This document shows positions 9,135 to 18,342 of a DNA stretch of 64,000 bases, piece by piece. Origin of the DNA: Aurantimicrobium sp. (lineage in GTDB: Bacteria; Actinomycetota; Actinomycetes; Actinomycetales; Microbacteriaceae); the NCBI GenBank assembly GCA_024644865.1, contig JAHEGZ010000008.1:1-64000 (forward strand). The letters run 5' to 3'. How positions within the stretch are numbered: the stretch's first letter is position 1; the number at the start of each line of letters is the position of its first letter. Both the position numbers and the translations under genes were made by a program. The notes under the pieces were generated by a model. The model was given only the letters and a program-made list of their open reading frames with translations, had not been told where the DNA came from and searched no databases.

Positions 9135-9839
9135 ATGAACGAATTACCTCCGGACGAACACTGTCGGTGTGCCTGCACTCGCGCTGCGCGAACTGAGGGG
9201 GCTCTCGCGTCGCCGCCATTACGTGAGCACGTGCCCCTTGCCGCGAGTTCCAGATCTCATGCTTCCCCCACCATTCAAGAAATTCTGAGTTTGCGCTCTC
9301 GTGAAACCGGGGTGATCCGTGAAGAGGTGTTTCCGCCCGGCGATTCCGAAACGCGGCAACAGGGGGTGACCCGGTGGCTGAAGACTCATGCCAGATCAGT
9401 GGCTTTCACGGGCGGGCTTGCCACTGTGCTTATTGGCGTCGCGCTGTTTTCACTCGCGACGTCGGGTACTCAGTCCAGCGCAGCACCAGTACATCCGTCC
9501 CCAAGTTCTGCAACGTCGTCGGCATTGCCCGCGTCCGATGAGCCGTCAGATGAAATGAATGATGGTGCCTCCGCACCGGATGGTTTCCTTCGCTCGGTTA
9601 TCACTGGGGACATCGCTGATCCATTGGCTGGCGCACTAAGAACGCAACTTGGGTGTGTGTCGGAGTGTGCTGTGGTCGTACGTGTGATTTCGGCGACTGG
9701 GGACGTCTCAATCTCAGTGATCTCGAGCATTGGCGCGGCCGGTCTCGTACGGGCACGCAGCGTGATTGTCGAGTCAACAACGGGCGGGATGCGCATCCGA
9801 CAAATAATTCAGCCGGCGACACAGAGTGCAACCGGCTGA
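9135..9839 (+). CDS. Hypothetical single-pass membrane protein
   Basis: I do not recognise this 234-residue protein. It has a polar N-terminal half, one strong membrane segment at about residues 88-109 (SVAFTGGLATVLIGVALFSL), then a Ser/Pro/Ala-rich linker and a small C-terminal domain of about 85 residues with two cysteines (LGCVSEC) that is probably outside the cell. The layout resembles membrane-anchored extracytoplasmic proteins, but no enzymatic motif is visible. The true start is uncertain: the ATG at 9135 has no clear ribosome site, and the Cys/Arg-rich first 25 residues look atypical. It is convergent with sucB (17 nt apart). Confidence 0.55.
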   Translation: MNELPPDEHCRCACTRAARTEGALASPPLREHVPLAASSRSHASPTIQEILSLRSRETGVIREEVFPPGDSETRQQGVTRWLKTHARSVAFTGGLATVLIGVALFSLATSGTQSSAAPVHPSPSSATSSALPASDEPSDEMNDGASAPDGFLRSVITGDIADPLAGALRTQLGCVSECAVVVRVISATGDVSISVISSIGAAGLVRARSVIVESTTGGMRIRQIIQPATQSATG

Positions 9840-9856
9840 ATACAACGAGGCGTCGA

Positions 9857-11251
9857 CTAGATGCCGAGGTCCTTTTCGAAAGCGCCCTCTTCGAGGCGCT
9901 CCTTGATAGCGACCAGGAATCGTGCTGCGTCAGCACCGTCGATGATGCGGTGGTCGTACGAGAGGGCGAAGTACACCATCGAACGAACGGCAATCACGTC
10001 TTGACCATCGAGCGACACGACGACCGGACGCTTCGTGACAATGCCCGTGCCCAGAATTGCGAGCTGGGGCAGGAACACGACGGGAGTGTCGAACAGCGCA
10101 CCGCGTGAACCGGTATTGGTCAACGTGAAGGTGCCGCCGGCGAGTTCGTCGGGCTTGAGCTGGTTGTCACGCGTACGGGTAGCAACGTCGTTGATCGCCT
10201 GAGCGAACTGCGAGATGTTCAGACCGCCAGCGTTCTTGACCACCGGGGTGAGCAAACCACGGTCTGTGTCTACGGCAATGCTGACATTCTCAGCAGCCGG
10301 GTAGACGATGTTGTCACCGTCGACCGTCGCGTTGATAATCGGGAACGCCTGCAGAGCCTCAGTTGCGGCCACAGCGAAGAAGGGCATGAAGCTCAACTTG
10401 TTGCCAGTAGCTGCCTGGAAGGCACCCTTGACGCGGTCACGCAGGTGAGCGATGCGAGTGACGTCGATCTCGACAACGCTGGTGAGCTGTGCAGTGTTCT
10501 GCATCGAGAACACAGCACGCTCGGCAACAACTTTGCGAAGTCTTGACATCGGAACGGTGGTGCCACGAAGCGGCGAAACCGTGAGGGGAGTGCGTGCGGG
10601 TGCTGCCGCATCCAAAACCGGACCGGCCTGCAAGACGTCTTCTTTGCGGATGCGTCCACCAACGCCGGTTCCCTGAACACGCGACAGGTCAACGCCCTGC
10701 TCGTTGGCCAGCTTGCGAACGATAGGAGTGACATACCCGGTGGGTGCGCCGGTGTTGACCGGGCTTGCAGGAGTGGCAATAGGAGCAACCGAAACTGCGG
10801 GTGCCTGAACGACCGGCGGTGCGATAACAGGAGCGGCCGGAGTTACGGGTGCTACGGGAGCTGTGGGAGCTGCAACGGCGACCGGGGGTACAGGCGCAGT
10901 GGCAACAGGAGCTTCGACAACAGGTGTCGGAGCGGGCTCGGCAGCGGCAGCGGGAGCGGGCTCGGCAGCGGGCTCGGCAGCGGCAGCGGGAGCCGGGGCT
11001 GCACCAGCACCCGAGCCATCGCCGATATGTGCCAGAACGGTGCCAACGGCAACGGTCTCGTCTTCTTGCACCAAAATTGCCTCGACGACACCTGAGATTG
11101 GCGACGGGATTTCGGTGTCAACCTTGTCGGTCGAAACCTCGAGTAAGGGCTCGTCAACCTCAACACGGTCACCGACCTGCTTGAGCCAGCGGGTGACGGT
11201 TCCTTCGGTAACGCTCTCGCCGAGCGCCGGAAGGCTTACGGATTCACTCAT
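9857..11251 (-). CDS. sucB: Dihydrolipoamide acyltransferase E2 (2-oxoglutarate dehydrogenase type)
   Basis: E2 core of a 2-oxoacid dehydrogenase complex, most likely 2-oxoglutarate dehydrogenase. Domains in order: one lipoyl domain with the lipoylated lysine at residue 43 (STDKVDTE), a long Ala/Pro/Val-rich linker, an E3-binding domain (VTPIVRKLANEQGVDLSRV ... GTGVGGRIRKEDV), and a catalytic domain ending in YDHRIIDGADAARF with the active-site histidine near 434. Only one lipoyl domain is present, whereas several actinobacterial homologues have two or three. AAGGAG lies 11 nt before the ATG. It follows lpd (59 nt apart) in a likely operon. The E1 subunit is not in the window. Confidence 0.92.
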   Translation of the reverse strand: MSESVSLPALGESVTEGTVTRWLKQVGDRVEVDEPLLEVSTDKVDTEIPSPISGVVEAILVQEDETVAVGTVLAHIGDGSGAGAAPAPAAAAEPAAEPAPAAAAEPAPTPVVEAPVATAPVPPVAVAAPTAPVAPVTPAAPVIAPPVVQAPAVSVAPIATPASPVNTGAPTGYVTPIVRKLANEQGVDLSRVQGTGVGGRIRKEDVLQAGPVLDAAAPARTPLTVSPLRGTTVPMSRLRKVVAERAVFSMQNTAQLTSVVEIDVTRIAHLRDRVKGAFQAATGNKLSFMPFFAVAATEALQAFPIINATVDGDNIVYPAAENVSIAVDTDRGLLTPVVKNAGGLNISQFAQAINDVATRTRDNQLKPDELAGGTFTLTNTGSRGALFDTPVVFLPQLAILGTGIVTKRPVVVSLDGQDVIAVRSMVYFALSYDHRIIDGADAARFLVAIKERLEEGAFEKDLGI

Positions 11252-11310
11252 GAACCTAATACTCCTTGAATGGGAAAACAGTTAGTAGTTTAGTGCGCTT
11301 GCTCTGTTGT

Positions 11311-12684
11311 CTAGAGCGTGTGCAGTGGCTTGCCGGCCAAGTACAGGAATGCTTCGCCCAGCGACTCGTTCTGAGTCGGGTGCGCGTGGATGAGGGGAGC
11401 GATGTCTTCGGGCTGTGCTTCCCAGTTCACGACGAGCTGGGCTTCGCCTACGAGCTCGCCGACACGCGCGCCAATCATGTGCACGCCAACGATGGGACCA
11501 TCGATGACGCGAATAGCCTTAACGATTCCAGCGGTTCCCAGAATCTCGCTCTTGCCGTTTCCGGCGAGGTTGTACTCGTATGCCTGGATCTTGTCTGCGC
11601 CGTACTTCTCGGCCGCCTTTGCCTCCGACAGACCTACCGATGCAATCTCGGGTTCGCAGTAAGTGACCTTGGGGATGTTCACGTCGTCAATGACGATGGG
11701 GTTCAGACCAGCAATCTCTTCGGCGACGAAGATTCCCTGCTGGTATCCGCGGTGTGCCAGCTGGAGGCCGGGAACGATGTCGCCGACGGCGTACACGCCC
11801 GGGATGTTCGTGGCAAGCCGCTCGTTAGTGATGACGTAGCCGCGATCCATGGTGATGCCCAGCTCTTCATAACCGCAGTTGGCGGTAGCTGGGCCACGAC
11901 CTACTGCGACAAGCAGGATGTCGGCCTCGACGCTCGAGCCGTCCTCGAGGGAAACAACGACTCCGGCGTCGCTCTGCGTCACGCCCGAGAAGCGAACGCC
12001 TACCTTGAAGTCGATGCCGCGCTTGCGGAAGGCGCGCTCCAGGTTCTTGCTGATGACCTCTTCTTCGTTGGGTACGAGGTGTGGAAGGCCCTCGATGACC
12101 GTGACCTCGGAGCCGAACGAGCGCCAGACACTTGCGAACTCAACACCGATGACACCGCCGCCGAGAATGGCAACGCGTTGAGGAACCCAGTTCATCTGCA
12201 ACGCGGTCTCGCTGGTGATAACGCGACCTTCGATTTCAAGCCCCGGAAGGGACTTGGAGTACGAGCCGGTAGCGAGAACGATGTTCTTGCCAATGATGGT
12301 GTCTTCGCCAACCTGAACGGTCGTCGGCGAAGTGATGCGTCCTGCACCCTCGATTGTGGTGACGCCTCGTGCCTTGATCAGGCCCTGAAGGCCCTTGAAC
12401 TTCTTGGTCACGATGTTGTCGCGGTAGGCGTTGACGCCATTCATGTCGATGCCGGTGAGCTGGCTGATGACGCCGTACTCGGCAGCTTCGCGCGAAACGT
12501 CAGCAACCTCGGCTGCGTGTAAGAGAGCCTTCGTCGGGATACATCCGCGGTGGAGGCAGGTGCCACCAACCTTGTCTTTCTCGATGAGAGCGACGTTCAT
12601 TCCGAGTTCGCTGGCGCGAATTGCAGCTGCGTAACCGCCGCTTCCGCCTCCGAGAACAACAAGGTCAAAGGTCAGTTCAGCCAC
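11311..12684 (-). CDS. lpd: Dihydrolipoyl dehydrogenase E3
   Basis: FAD-dependent E3 that reoxidises dihydrolipoyl groups of E2 and reduces NAD+. The FAD-binding GGGSGGYAAAIRA, the redox-active disulfide GGTCLHRGCIPTK, the NAD-binding ILGGGVIGVEFAS, the second FAD motif YAVGDI, and the C-terminal His-Glu pair HAHPTQNESLGEA are all visible. The GTG start at 12684 (MAELTFDLVVLGGG) was preferred because GAGGAG lies 10 nt before it; an upstream in-frame TTG sits on that ribosome site. 457 residues, the usual size. It precedes sucB. Confidence 0.95.
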   Translation of the reverse strand: MAELTFDLVVLGGGSGGYAAAIRASELGMNVALIEKDKVGGTCLHRGCIPTKALLHAAEVADVSREAAEYGVISQLTGIDMNGVNAYRDNIVTKKFKGLQGLIKARGVTTIEGAGRITSPTTVQVGEDTIIGKNIVLATGSYSKSLPGLEIEGRVITSETALQMNWVPQRVAILGGGVIGVEFASVWRSFGSEVTVIEGLPHLVPNEEEVISKNLERAFRKRGIDFKVGVRFSGVTQSDAGVVVSLEDGSSVEADILLVAVGRGPATANCGYEELGITMDRGYVITNERLATNIPGVYAVGDIVPGLQLAHRGYQQGIFVAEEIAGLNPIVIDDVNIPKVTYCEPEIASVGLSEAKAAEKYGADKIQAYEYNLAGNGKSEILGTAGIVKAIRVIDGPIVGVHMIGARVGELVGEAQLVVNWEAQPEDIAPLIHAHPTQNESLGEAFLYLAGKPLHTL

Positions 12685-12748
12685 AGCTTTGGTACTCCTC
12701 AAAAATGGGTCGGTGCGATTACCAGCGCGTCAAAAACCTTACTACGGT

Positions 12749-14224
12749 CTACGCACCCGAAATCAGGAAGTCGATGAGCGACCGAACCGTTACACCGGTT
12801 GGGCCCGCGCCGGTGAACCCGAACGGCGAACCCGGATTGTCGGCAGTTCCCGCAACGTCGAGGTGAATCCAGGCGATTTGCTCAACACTGTCGGGTGCGT
12901 TTCCGACGAATTCCCGCAGGAAAGTACCGGCTACGAGCATCCCGGCGACGGTGTTGCCCGGTTTGGCGTTGACCATGTCTGCTATTTCAGAGGAGAGCAA
13001 CGCCCCGAGCTCGTCTGGAAGCGGCATCCGCCAGAACTGCTCACCGCTGCTCGCTGCACTTTCCACGAGCCGGGAGACATCATCGGTATTTCCCATGGCT
13101 GGGACTGTTCTCGTTCCGAGCGCCCCGCGGGCTGCGCCCGTGAGAGTGGCAATGTCGATGATGAGGTCAGGATGCTCTTCGCTCGCCAGCGAAAGCCCGT
13201 CGGCCAGAACCAGGCGACCCTCGGCATCCGTGTTGAGAACCTCAACCGTCTTTCCATTTCGAATCGTCAGGATGTCGTTGGGCTTGATCGCTGTTCCGGA
13301 AGGCATGTTCTCGGCCAGGCAAAGCCACGCCGTCACGTGCACGTTGGCTCCGATGGCCGCGAGAGCACGGATGACCGCCAGGGAAGTCGCAGCGCCGGTC
13401 ATGTCGTATTTCATTCCGACCATGCCCGAGGGTGTTTTCAGCGAGAGTCCGCCCGTGTCAAATGTGATGCCCTTGCCCACGAGTGCAACGTGACGTGTTG
13501 CACCTTGTGGTCTGTATGAAACCTTGACCAAGCGGGGAGGATTTGCTGAACCCCGACCGACGCCGAGAATTCCACCCAAGCGTTCTCGCACGAGATCTTC
13601 CTCGCTCCACACGGTGACATGGAGATCCAGCCCAGCGCAGGACTCCACAGCGAGATCGCTCAGCGCCACGGGGGTCAATTCACTCGGCGGAATGTTTACG
13701 AGGTCTTTGACCAGCGCTATCGCCGCCACCTTCTCACGAATGACTGCTTGGTGCGCGTCGCTCAGGTTGCCGTTGGTTCGAATACAGATGTTGGCAAGCG
13801 CCTCCGGTTCATCCTGCGAATTCTTGGACTTGAAGCGCGTGAACGAGTAGGCACCCAGAAGTGCGCCCTCGAGCAGTGCACTCATGTGGCTCTCGTCTTC
13901 GAGTCCCAAGGCGAATTCGATGCAGGCGAATGATCGCAGTTTGCGAGTCGCAGCCCCAGCGGCGTTTCGGAGGGCATCGGGCGTCAGGGCACTTCCCAGT
14001 CCCATCACTGCAATCGATGACCCAGGAGTCGACGGGTGAGGAATTCGCGTGAGGGATTCCAGAGTGGAAGTTGCACCAACGCTGTCGAGCAGTGAACTGA
14101 GGGTGGGTAGGTCATCTGCAGCAAGGATTTGCCTCGTGTCGCCGCTTCCAACAAGACCAATAACACTGATGCAGTTGGTGTGCGTGTGCGTGGTGGCGGA
14201 GATGCTGAATGAAGGAATAGTCAC
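12749..14224 (-). CDS. pepA: Leucyl aminopeptidase (M17)
   Basis: Cytosolic M17 metallo-aminopeptidase that removes N-terminal residues from peptides. It is 491 residues long, with the family signature NTDAEGRLVLADGL, the metal-binding LVGKGITFDTGGLSLK, and the lysine/aspartate motif MKYDMTGAA. The GTG start has a TATGGT hexamer 6 nt upstream and no ribosome site, so the message is probably leaderless. It is divergent from the PAC2 gene (37 nt). Confidence 0.95.
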   Translation of the reverse strand: MTIPSFSISATTHTHTNCISVIGLVGSGDTRQILAADDLPTLSSLLDSVGATSTLESLTRIPHPSTPGSSIAVMGLGSALTPDALRNAAGAATRKLRSFACIEFALGLEDESHMSALLEGALLGAYSFTRFKSKNSQDEPEALANICIRTNGNLSDAHQAVIREKVAAIALVKDLVNIPPSELTPVALSDLAVESCAGLDLHVTVWSEEDLVRERLGGILGVGRGSANPPRLVKVSYRPQGATRHVALVGKGITFDTGGLSLKTPSGMVGMKYDMTGAATSLAVIRALAAIGANVHVTAWLCLAENMPSGTAIKPNDILTIRNGKTVEVLNTDAEGRLVLADGLSLASEEHPDLIIDIATLTGAARGALGTRTVPAMGNTDDVSRLVESAASSGEQFWRMPLPDELGALLSSEIADMVNAKPGNTVAGMLVAGTFLREFVGNAPDSVEQIAWIHLDVAGTADNPGSPFGFTGAGPTGVTVRSLIDFLISGA

Positions 14225-14261
14225 GGGATAACCATAAGCCGGGCGTGCTTAGACTGAGAGA

Positions 14262-15191
14262 GTGACAGACAAGCCATCGCTCGTGACCTTCCTCGTGGAT
14301 GAGGCTGAACTTCCGCGCGGAATTCCTCTGGTGGCCGGTCTCACCGGCTTCATCGATAGCGGATCAGTGGTGTCCCAGTTCACCGAGTATCTTTCGGACA
14401 CGTTGGACTCGACCCTGATAGCCACCTTTGACACCGACGAGTTACTCGATTATCGGGCGCGCCGTCCCACGATGTACTTCGACCAAGATCACTTCACCGG
14501 TTATGAGTCGCCGCGGCTTGCCGTTTTTCTGATGCGGGACGACCTCGACCAGCAGTTTTATTTCTTAACGGGATTCGAACCCGATTTTCGATGGGAACGA
14601 TTCTGTGACGAAATAATTAAATTTGCGGACCGCTTTGAGATCTCGGTAGCTACGTGGGTTCACGCTATTCCGATGCCCGCGCCGCACACGCGTCCGTTGG
14701 GAGTCACAGTCAGTGGCAGTCGACGCGATCTCGTTGAGGCAATGTCAGTCTGGCGACCGCACACGCAAGTCCCCGGCAATGCAATGCACCTCGTGGAATA
14801 TCACCTGCATCGAACCGGGCATGCAGTGGCAGGGTTTGTGGTTTTAGTTCCGCACTATTTGGCTGACTCGGAATATCCAGCAGCGGCTCTTGTTGCGCTG
14901 CAAAGCATCACGGCGGCAACCGGGCTCATCTTCCCCACTGATCGATTGCGCGGTGAGGCCAGAGAATTTGATTCCAACATCGATTCACAGGTACAGGACA
15001 ACGAAGAGCTCGCCTCACTCGTGGGCAAATTGGAAGTTACCTATGACGACTACATGAAAGTGCAGAACCTTCGATCGCCCTTTATGAACTCGGATGGCGA
15101 TTTGCCGAGCGCTGATCGTATTGCTGCCGAGCTCGAAGACTTCTTGGCAATGCAACGCCGTCGTGACGACGGAGCTGACGGCGTCCTCTAG
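14262..15191 (+). CDS. PAC2 family protein
   Basis: 309-residue protein of the PAC2 family, distant relatives of the eukaryotic proteasome assembly chaperone 2. The opening LVAGLTGFIDSGSVVSQFTEYL, the YDYRARRP-like stretch (LLDYRARRPTMYFD), and the C-terminal DDYMKVQNLRSPFMNSDGD with PSADRIAAELEDFLA match actinobacterial members. The molecular role in bacteria is unknown. TAGACT (14250-14255) with a 6-nt gap before the GTG points to a leaderless message. Actinobacterial genomes often carry this gene beside pepA, as here. Confidence 0.85.
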   Translation: MTDKPSLVTFLVDEAELPRGIPLVAGLTGFIDSGSVVSQFTEYLSDTLDSTLIATFDTDELLDYRARRPTMYFDQDHFTGYESPRLAVFLMRDDLDQQFYFLTGFEPDFRWERFCDEIIKFADRFEISVATWVHAIPMPAPHTRPLGVTVSGSRRDLVEAMSVWRPHTQVPGNAMHLVEYHLHRTGHAVAGFVVLVPHYLADSEYPAAALVALQSITAATGLIFPTDRLRGEAREFDSNIDSQVQDNEELASLVGKLEVTYDDYMKVQNLRSPFMNSDGDLPSADRIAAELEDFLAMQRRRDDGADGVL

Positions 15192-15338
15192 TCGCCGGGG
15201 GCGGCTGTCAGAACGCCCGTCAAATGCGTGCAAGAATGTATCTAGGCCCATCAAGACCTTCCTCAGGACTTGACATGGGTCCTCATTGTGGGCGCGGTAC
15301 CGTTTTGGTATCCGTTGAGCTTCAAAGTTTGGATGTCA

Positions 15339-17078
15339 ATGGCTCTGTTTGGTCGTCGTAAAAAGGGCGAGGAAGCCCCCGTTGTCGCAGCTGCCCCCGC
15401 GGCGCCAGCAAAGGCCTCTGCATCGAAGACTCCGGTAGCCAAGACTCCGGCTGCCAAGACTCCGGCTGCCAAGACTCCGGCTGCCAAGACTCCGGCTGCC
15501 AAGACTCCGGCTGCCAAGTCGGCAACAGCTAAGAGTCCCGTTGCGAAAGCCGCACCGGCCGCAAAGTCGGCAGCCCCCAAGGCTCCAGTCAAGTCAGCCG
15601 CGAAGGCCCCCGCGAAGTCTGCTGCTCCTAAGGCTCCCGCTGCTGCCAAGACTTCGGTGGCTGCCAAGACTGCCCCGGCCGCGAAGGCTCCCGCTGCCGC
15701 GAAGGCTCCGGCCGCGAAGGCTCCGGCCGCCAAGACTCCGGCCGCCAAGACTCCGGCCGCCAAGACTCCGGCCGCCAAGACTCCGGCCGCGAAAGCTACT
15801 CCAGCCAAGGCGAAGAAATCGGTTGCAGACGCGAACGTCGCGACTGAAGTAGTTCCCCCGAAGACGCCTGCAGCGAAGCGCGGTCGTCCGGCTAAGGCCA
15901 AAGCAGTGGCTGAAGACGATGTTGAGATCGACGAGGAGGACCTTGCTGTCGACCTCGTCGATGACGACGCCGAAGAAGTTGACGTTGTTGACGTCGTTGC
16001 TGAGGTTGTTGCCGATGTCGAGACTGAAGAGGTTGAGCTCGACGAAGACGAAGAGTCGAAGCCGAAGTCGACCATCGATGCGGATGAGCCACTTCCCACT
16101 GGGGCAATTGTCATCTCAAACGCGGACGACGACGACGACATTCCTGTCATCTCGACAGCAATTACGGGCGCAACCGCCGACCCGGTCAAGGACTACCTCA
16201 AGCAAATCGGTAAGGTTCCTCTGCTCAATGCGGTCGAAGAGGTCGACCTTGCTCTGCGCATCGAGGCGGGGCTTTTCGCTGAAGACAAACTTGCGAGTAA
16301 CCCGAAGATTGACAAGCAGCTCAAACGAGAGCTGATGTGGGTTGCTAAAGACGGTCAGCGCGCCAAGAGTCACCTGTTGGGGGCTAACCTCCGACTCGTC
16401 GTCTCGTTGGCAAAGCGCTACACCGGTCGCGGAATGCAGTTCCTCGACCTCATTCAAGAGGGAAACCTTGGTCTGATTCGTGCCGTCGAGAAGTTCGACT
16501 ACACCAAGGGGTTCAAGTTCTCGACTTACGCCACGTGGTGGATTCGTCAGGCCATCACGCGTGCGATGGCTGATCAGGCGCGTACGATTCGTATCCCCGT
16601 TCACATGGTCGAGGTCATTAACAAGCTCGCTCGAGTGCAGCGTCAGATGCTTCAAGACCTCGGGCGCGAACCAACGCCCGAAGAACTCTCGCGCGAACTC
16701 GACATGACGCCGGAGAAGGTCGTCGAGGTTCAGAAGTATGGTCGCGAGCCCATCTCGCTCCACACCCCGCTTGGTGAAGATGGCGACAGCGAGTTCGGCG
16801 ATCTGATTGAGGACACCGAGGCCGTCGTTCCTGCCGACGCCGTAGGATTCACCATGCTTCAAAAGCAGCTCGAGTCGTTGCTCGATTCGCTATCCGAGCG
16901 AGAGGCCGGGGTCATTCGCATGCGTTTTGGTCTCGGTGATGGCATTCCCAAGACACTCGACCAGATCGGTGACACTTTTGGGGTGACTCGCGAGCGCATC
17001 CGCCAGATTGAATCGAAGACGATGGCCAAGCTGCGCCACCCGTCACGTTCGCAGTCGCTGCGCGACTACCTCGAGTAA
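15339..17078 (+). CDS. sigA: Principal RNA polymerase sigma factor (SigA/RpoD/HrdB)
   Basis: Housekeeping sigma factor. After a long N-terminal extension (about residues 1-250) made of Ala/Lys/Pro/Thr repeats and then an acidic stretch, the conserved core starts at [17 protein letters not shown] (region 1.2), continues with region 2 ([37 protein letters not shown]), region 3 ([18 protein letters not shown]) and region 4 ([20 protein letters not shown]), and ends in SLRDYLE. All elements needed for -10 and -35 recognition are present. The ATG at 15339 ([14 protein letters not shown]) was chosen because GGA lies 5 nt upstream; an ATG two codons earlier is also possible. The N-terminal extension holds two 15-bp tandem arrays. 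murT follows after 4 nt. Confidence 0.95.
   Translation: MALFGRRKKGEEAPVVAAAPAAPAKASASKTPVAKTPAAKTPAAKTPAAKTPAAKTPAAKSATAKSPVAKAAPAAKSAAPKAPVKSAAKAPAKSAAPKAPAAAKTSVAAKTAPAAKAPAAAKAPAAKAPAAKTPAAKTPAAKTPAAKTPAAKATPAKAKKSVADANVATEVVPPKTPAAKRGRPAKAKAVAEDDVEIDEEDLAVDLVDDDAEEVDVVDVVAEVVADVETEEVELDEDEESKPKSTIDADEPLPTGAIVISNADDDDDIPVISTAITGATADPVKDYLKQIGKVPLLNAVEEVDLALRIEAGLFAEDKLASNPKIDKQLKRELMWVAKDGQRAKSHLLGANLRLVVSLAKRYTGRGMQFLDLIQEGNLGLIRAVEKFDYTKGFKFSTYATWWIRQAITRAMADQARTIRIPVHMVEVINKLARVQRQMLQDLGREPTPEELSRELDMTPEKVVEVQKYGREPISLHTPLGEDGDSEFGDLIEDTEAVVPADAVGFTMLQKQLESLLDSLSEREAGVIRMRFGLGDGIPKTLDQIGDTFGVTRERIRQIESKTMAKLRHPSRSQSLRDYLE
15426..15515 (+). repeat. Six-unit 15-bp tandem array in sigA (first)
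   Basis: Six head-to-tail copies of AAGACTCCGGCTGCC, the first copy differing at two bases. Each unit encodes Lys-Thr-Pro-Ala-Ala (the first Lys-Thr-Pro-Val-Ala). In frame with sigA. Confidence 0.92.
15702..15791 (+). repeat. Six-unit 15-bp tandem array in sigA (second)
   Basis: Six copies of AAG(A/G)CTCCGGCCGC(C/G), encoding Lys-(Thr/Ala)-Pro-Ala-Ala. It uses the alanine codon GCC where the first array uses GCT, so the two arrays probably expanded separately rather than by one copying the other. Confidence 0.9.
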
Positions 17079-17082
17079 ACCG

Positions 17083-18342
17083 ATGCTTCGGTACGCGCCC
17101 GTTGTGGCCATCGGACGTCTCGTTCGTTGGGTCGCTCGCAAGCGCAAGCCCGGTGGGGGAGCCGCCATCCCCGGCGTTGTCGTCAATAAGCTCGCACCCG
17201 GCTTCCTCGGCAACACACTCAACTCGTTCCCCCAAGGACTCGTCGTTGTCACGGGTACCGCAGGTAAGTCGACAACGACGCGCATGTTGGCCGCTGTAGT
17301 TTCTGCACACGGTCGACGGGTCTTCACGAATCCTTCGACGGCAAACATTGCACAGGGGTTAACTTCGGCGATTCTGGCGCAGTCGAGTTTCACGGGCCAC
17401 ATCGATTCAGATATCGCCATTCTCGAGATGGATGAGGGTCACGCCGCGAAGTTGTCAGCCGAAGCTGCGCCCCGAGTGAGTATCCTTCTCAACGTTTGTG
17501 TCGACCAGGTTGACCGATTCTTCGATCCACAATTGGTAACAGCGATGCTCAGTCGTGTGGCCCAAAACACTTCGGAGACCATCGTCTACAACGGCGACGA
17601 CGCGAGCGTTGTGGATGCGGTCGCGGGCGTCGCAGCGCAAAAAAACTCATTTGTGATGGGTTCGCATCTTCGTGCCCAAGACATCGATAAAATGGGCTAC
17701 GCCCGAGTCTCGACAGCGGCAACCTCGATGCCTACCGTCACTCTGCAGTCTGCCGAAAAGAAGCTGGCATCTCTCGAGGTCGACGGCCATGAGGTAAGCG
17801 TTTCACTTCCGAGCGCAGGAATCCATTACGGCGTGGACGCGGCTGCGGCCTTGGCTGCCTCCCGATCGATTCTGGGTAGCGACTTTGACGTCGCGTTAGC
17901 GGTGAGTGTTATTTCGGCGCTCGACCCGGTGTTCGGGCGAGGTGAAACCATAACCGTGCGTGGTCAAGAGATCGATTTCGTTCTCATTCAAAACCCCACG
18001 AGTTATCGACTCAATCTCAACAGCATGGCTCCGAACGCCGAGTGCGTCATGATTGCCGTGGGCTCCGATGTACGTGACTATTCGTACCTATGGCCGGTAC
18101 ATATGGATCACCTTGAAAAGGTCGCTATTGCAGCCGGCCCCAAGGCCAAGGAGGTCGCAATTCATGCGCTTTACGGTGGATGTGTTGTGGGACTCGTGGA
18201 GCCTGATCTGAATCTCGCGTTGGAGAAATTTCTCGCACTTCCGACTCCGCTAGACGGCCGAAAGACGCTGGTGTTCAGTGCTGACTCGATGCGGCGAACT
18301 CGTCGCTACTTCGGCTTAGCCGAACAGGAGGCATGGAGTTGA
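17083..18342 (+). CDS. murT: MurT-like Mur ligase subunit (DUF1727), atypical
   Basis: A 419-residue Mur-ligase-fold protein of the MurT group. In the family, MurT binds lipid II and ATP, activates the D-Glu alpha-carboxyl of the stem peptide and joins it to ammonia supplied by GatD. Visible here are the ATP loop GTAGKSTTTR (residues 58-67), NPSTANIAQGLTSAI, the acidic LEMDEGHAAKL and VDQVDRFFD. Odd features: no Cys4 zinc-ribbon, the usual KNPAG-like motif reads QNPTSY, and the C-terminal stretch that normally supplies an Asp to the GatD triad reads DYSYLWP (about 332-338), apparently without that Asp. It lies 4 nt after sigA and overlaps gatD. The fold assignment is firm; canonical amidotransferase activity is doubtful. 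Confidence 0.85.
   Translation: MLRYAPVVAIGRLVRWVARKRKPGGGAAIPGVVVNKLAPGFLGNTLNSFPQGLVVVTGTAGKSTTTRMLAAVVSAHGRRVFTNPSTANIAQGLTSAILAQSSFTGHIDSDIAILEMDEGHAAKLSAEAAPRVSILLNVCVDQVDRFFDPQLVTAMLSRVAQNTSETIVYNGDDASVVDAVAGVAAQKNSFVMGSHLRAQDIDKMGYARVSTAATSMPTVTLQSAEKKLASLEVDGHEVSVSLPSAGIHYGVDAAAALAASRSILGSDFDVALAVSVISALDPVFGRGETITVRGQEIDFVLIQNPTSYRLNLNSMAPNAECVMIAVGSDVRDYSYLWPVHMDHLEKVAIAAGPKAKEVAIHALYGGCVVGLVEPDLNLALEKFLALPTPLDGRKTLVFSADSMRRTRRYFGLAEQEAWS

Noticed and set aside
11266-12522. 418-codon plus-strand frame opposite lpd
   Set aside because: Antisense shadow caused by GC-biased third positions in lpd; no family features.
15263-16189. Long minus-strand reading frame of about 308 codons opposite the sigA N-terminus, rich in Ala, Gly, Val and Leu
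   Set aside because: It mirrors the 15-bp repeats and biased codons of sigA. The composition is a direct product of the repeats and there is no family resemblance or separate start signal.
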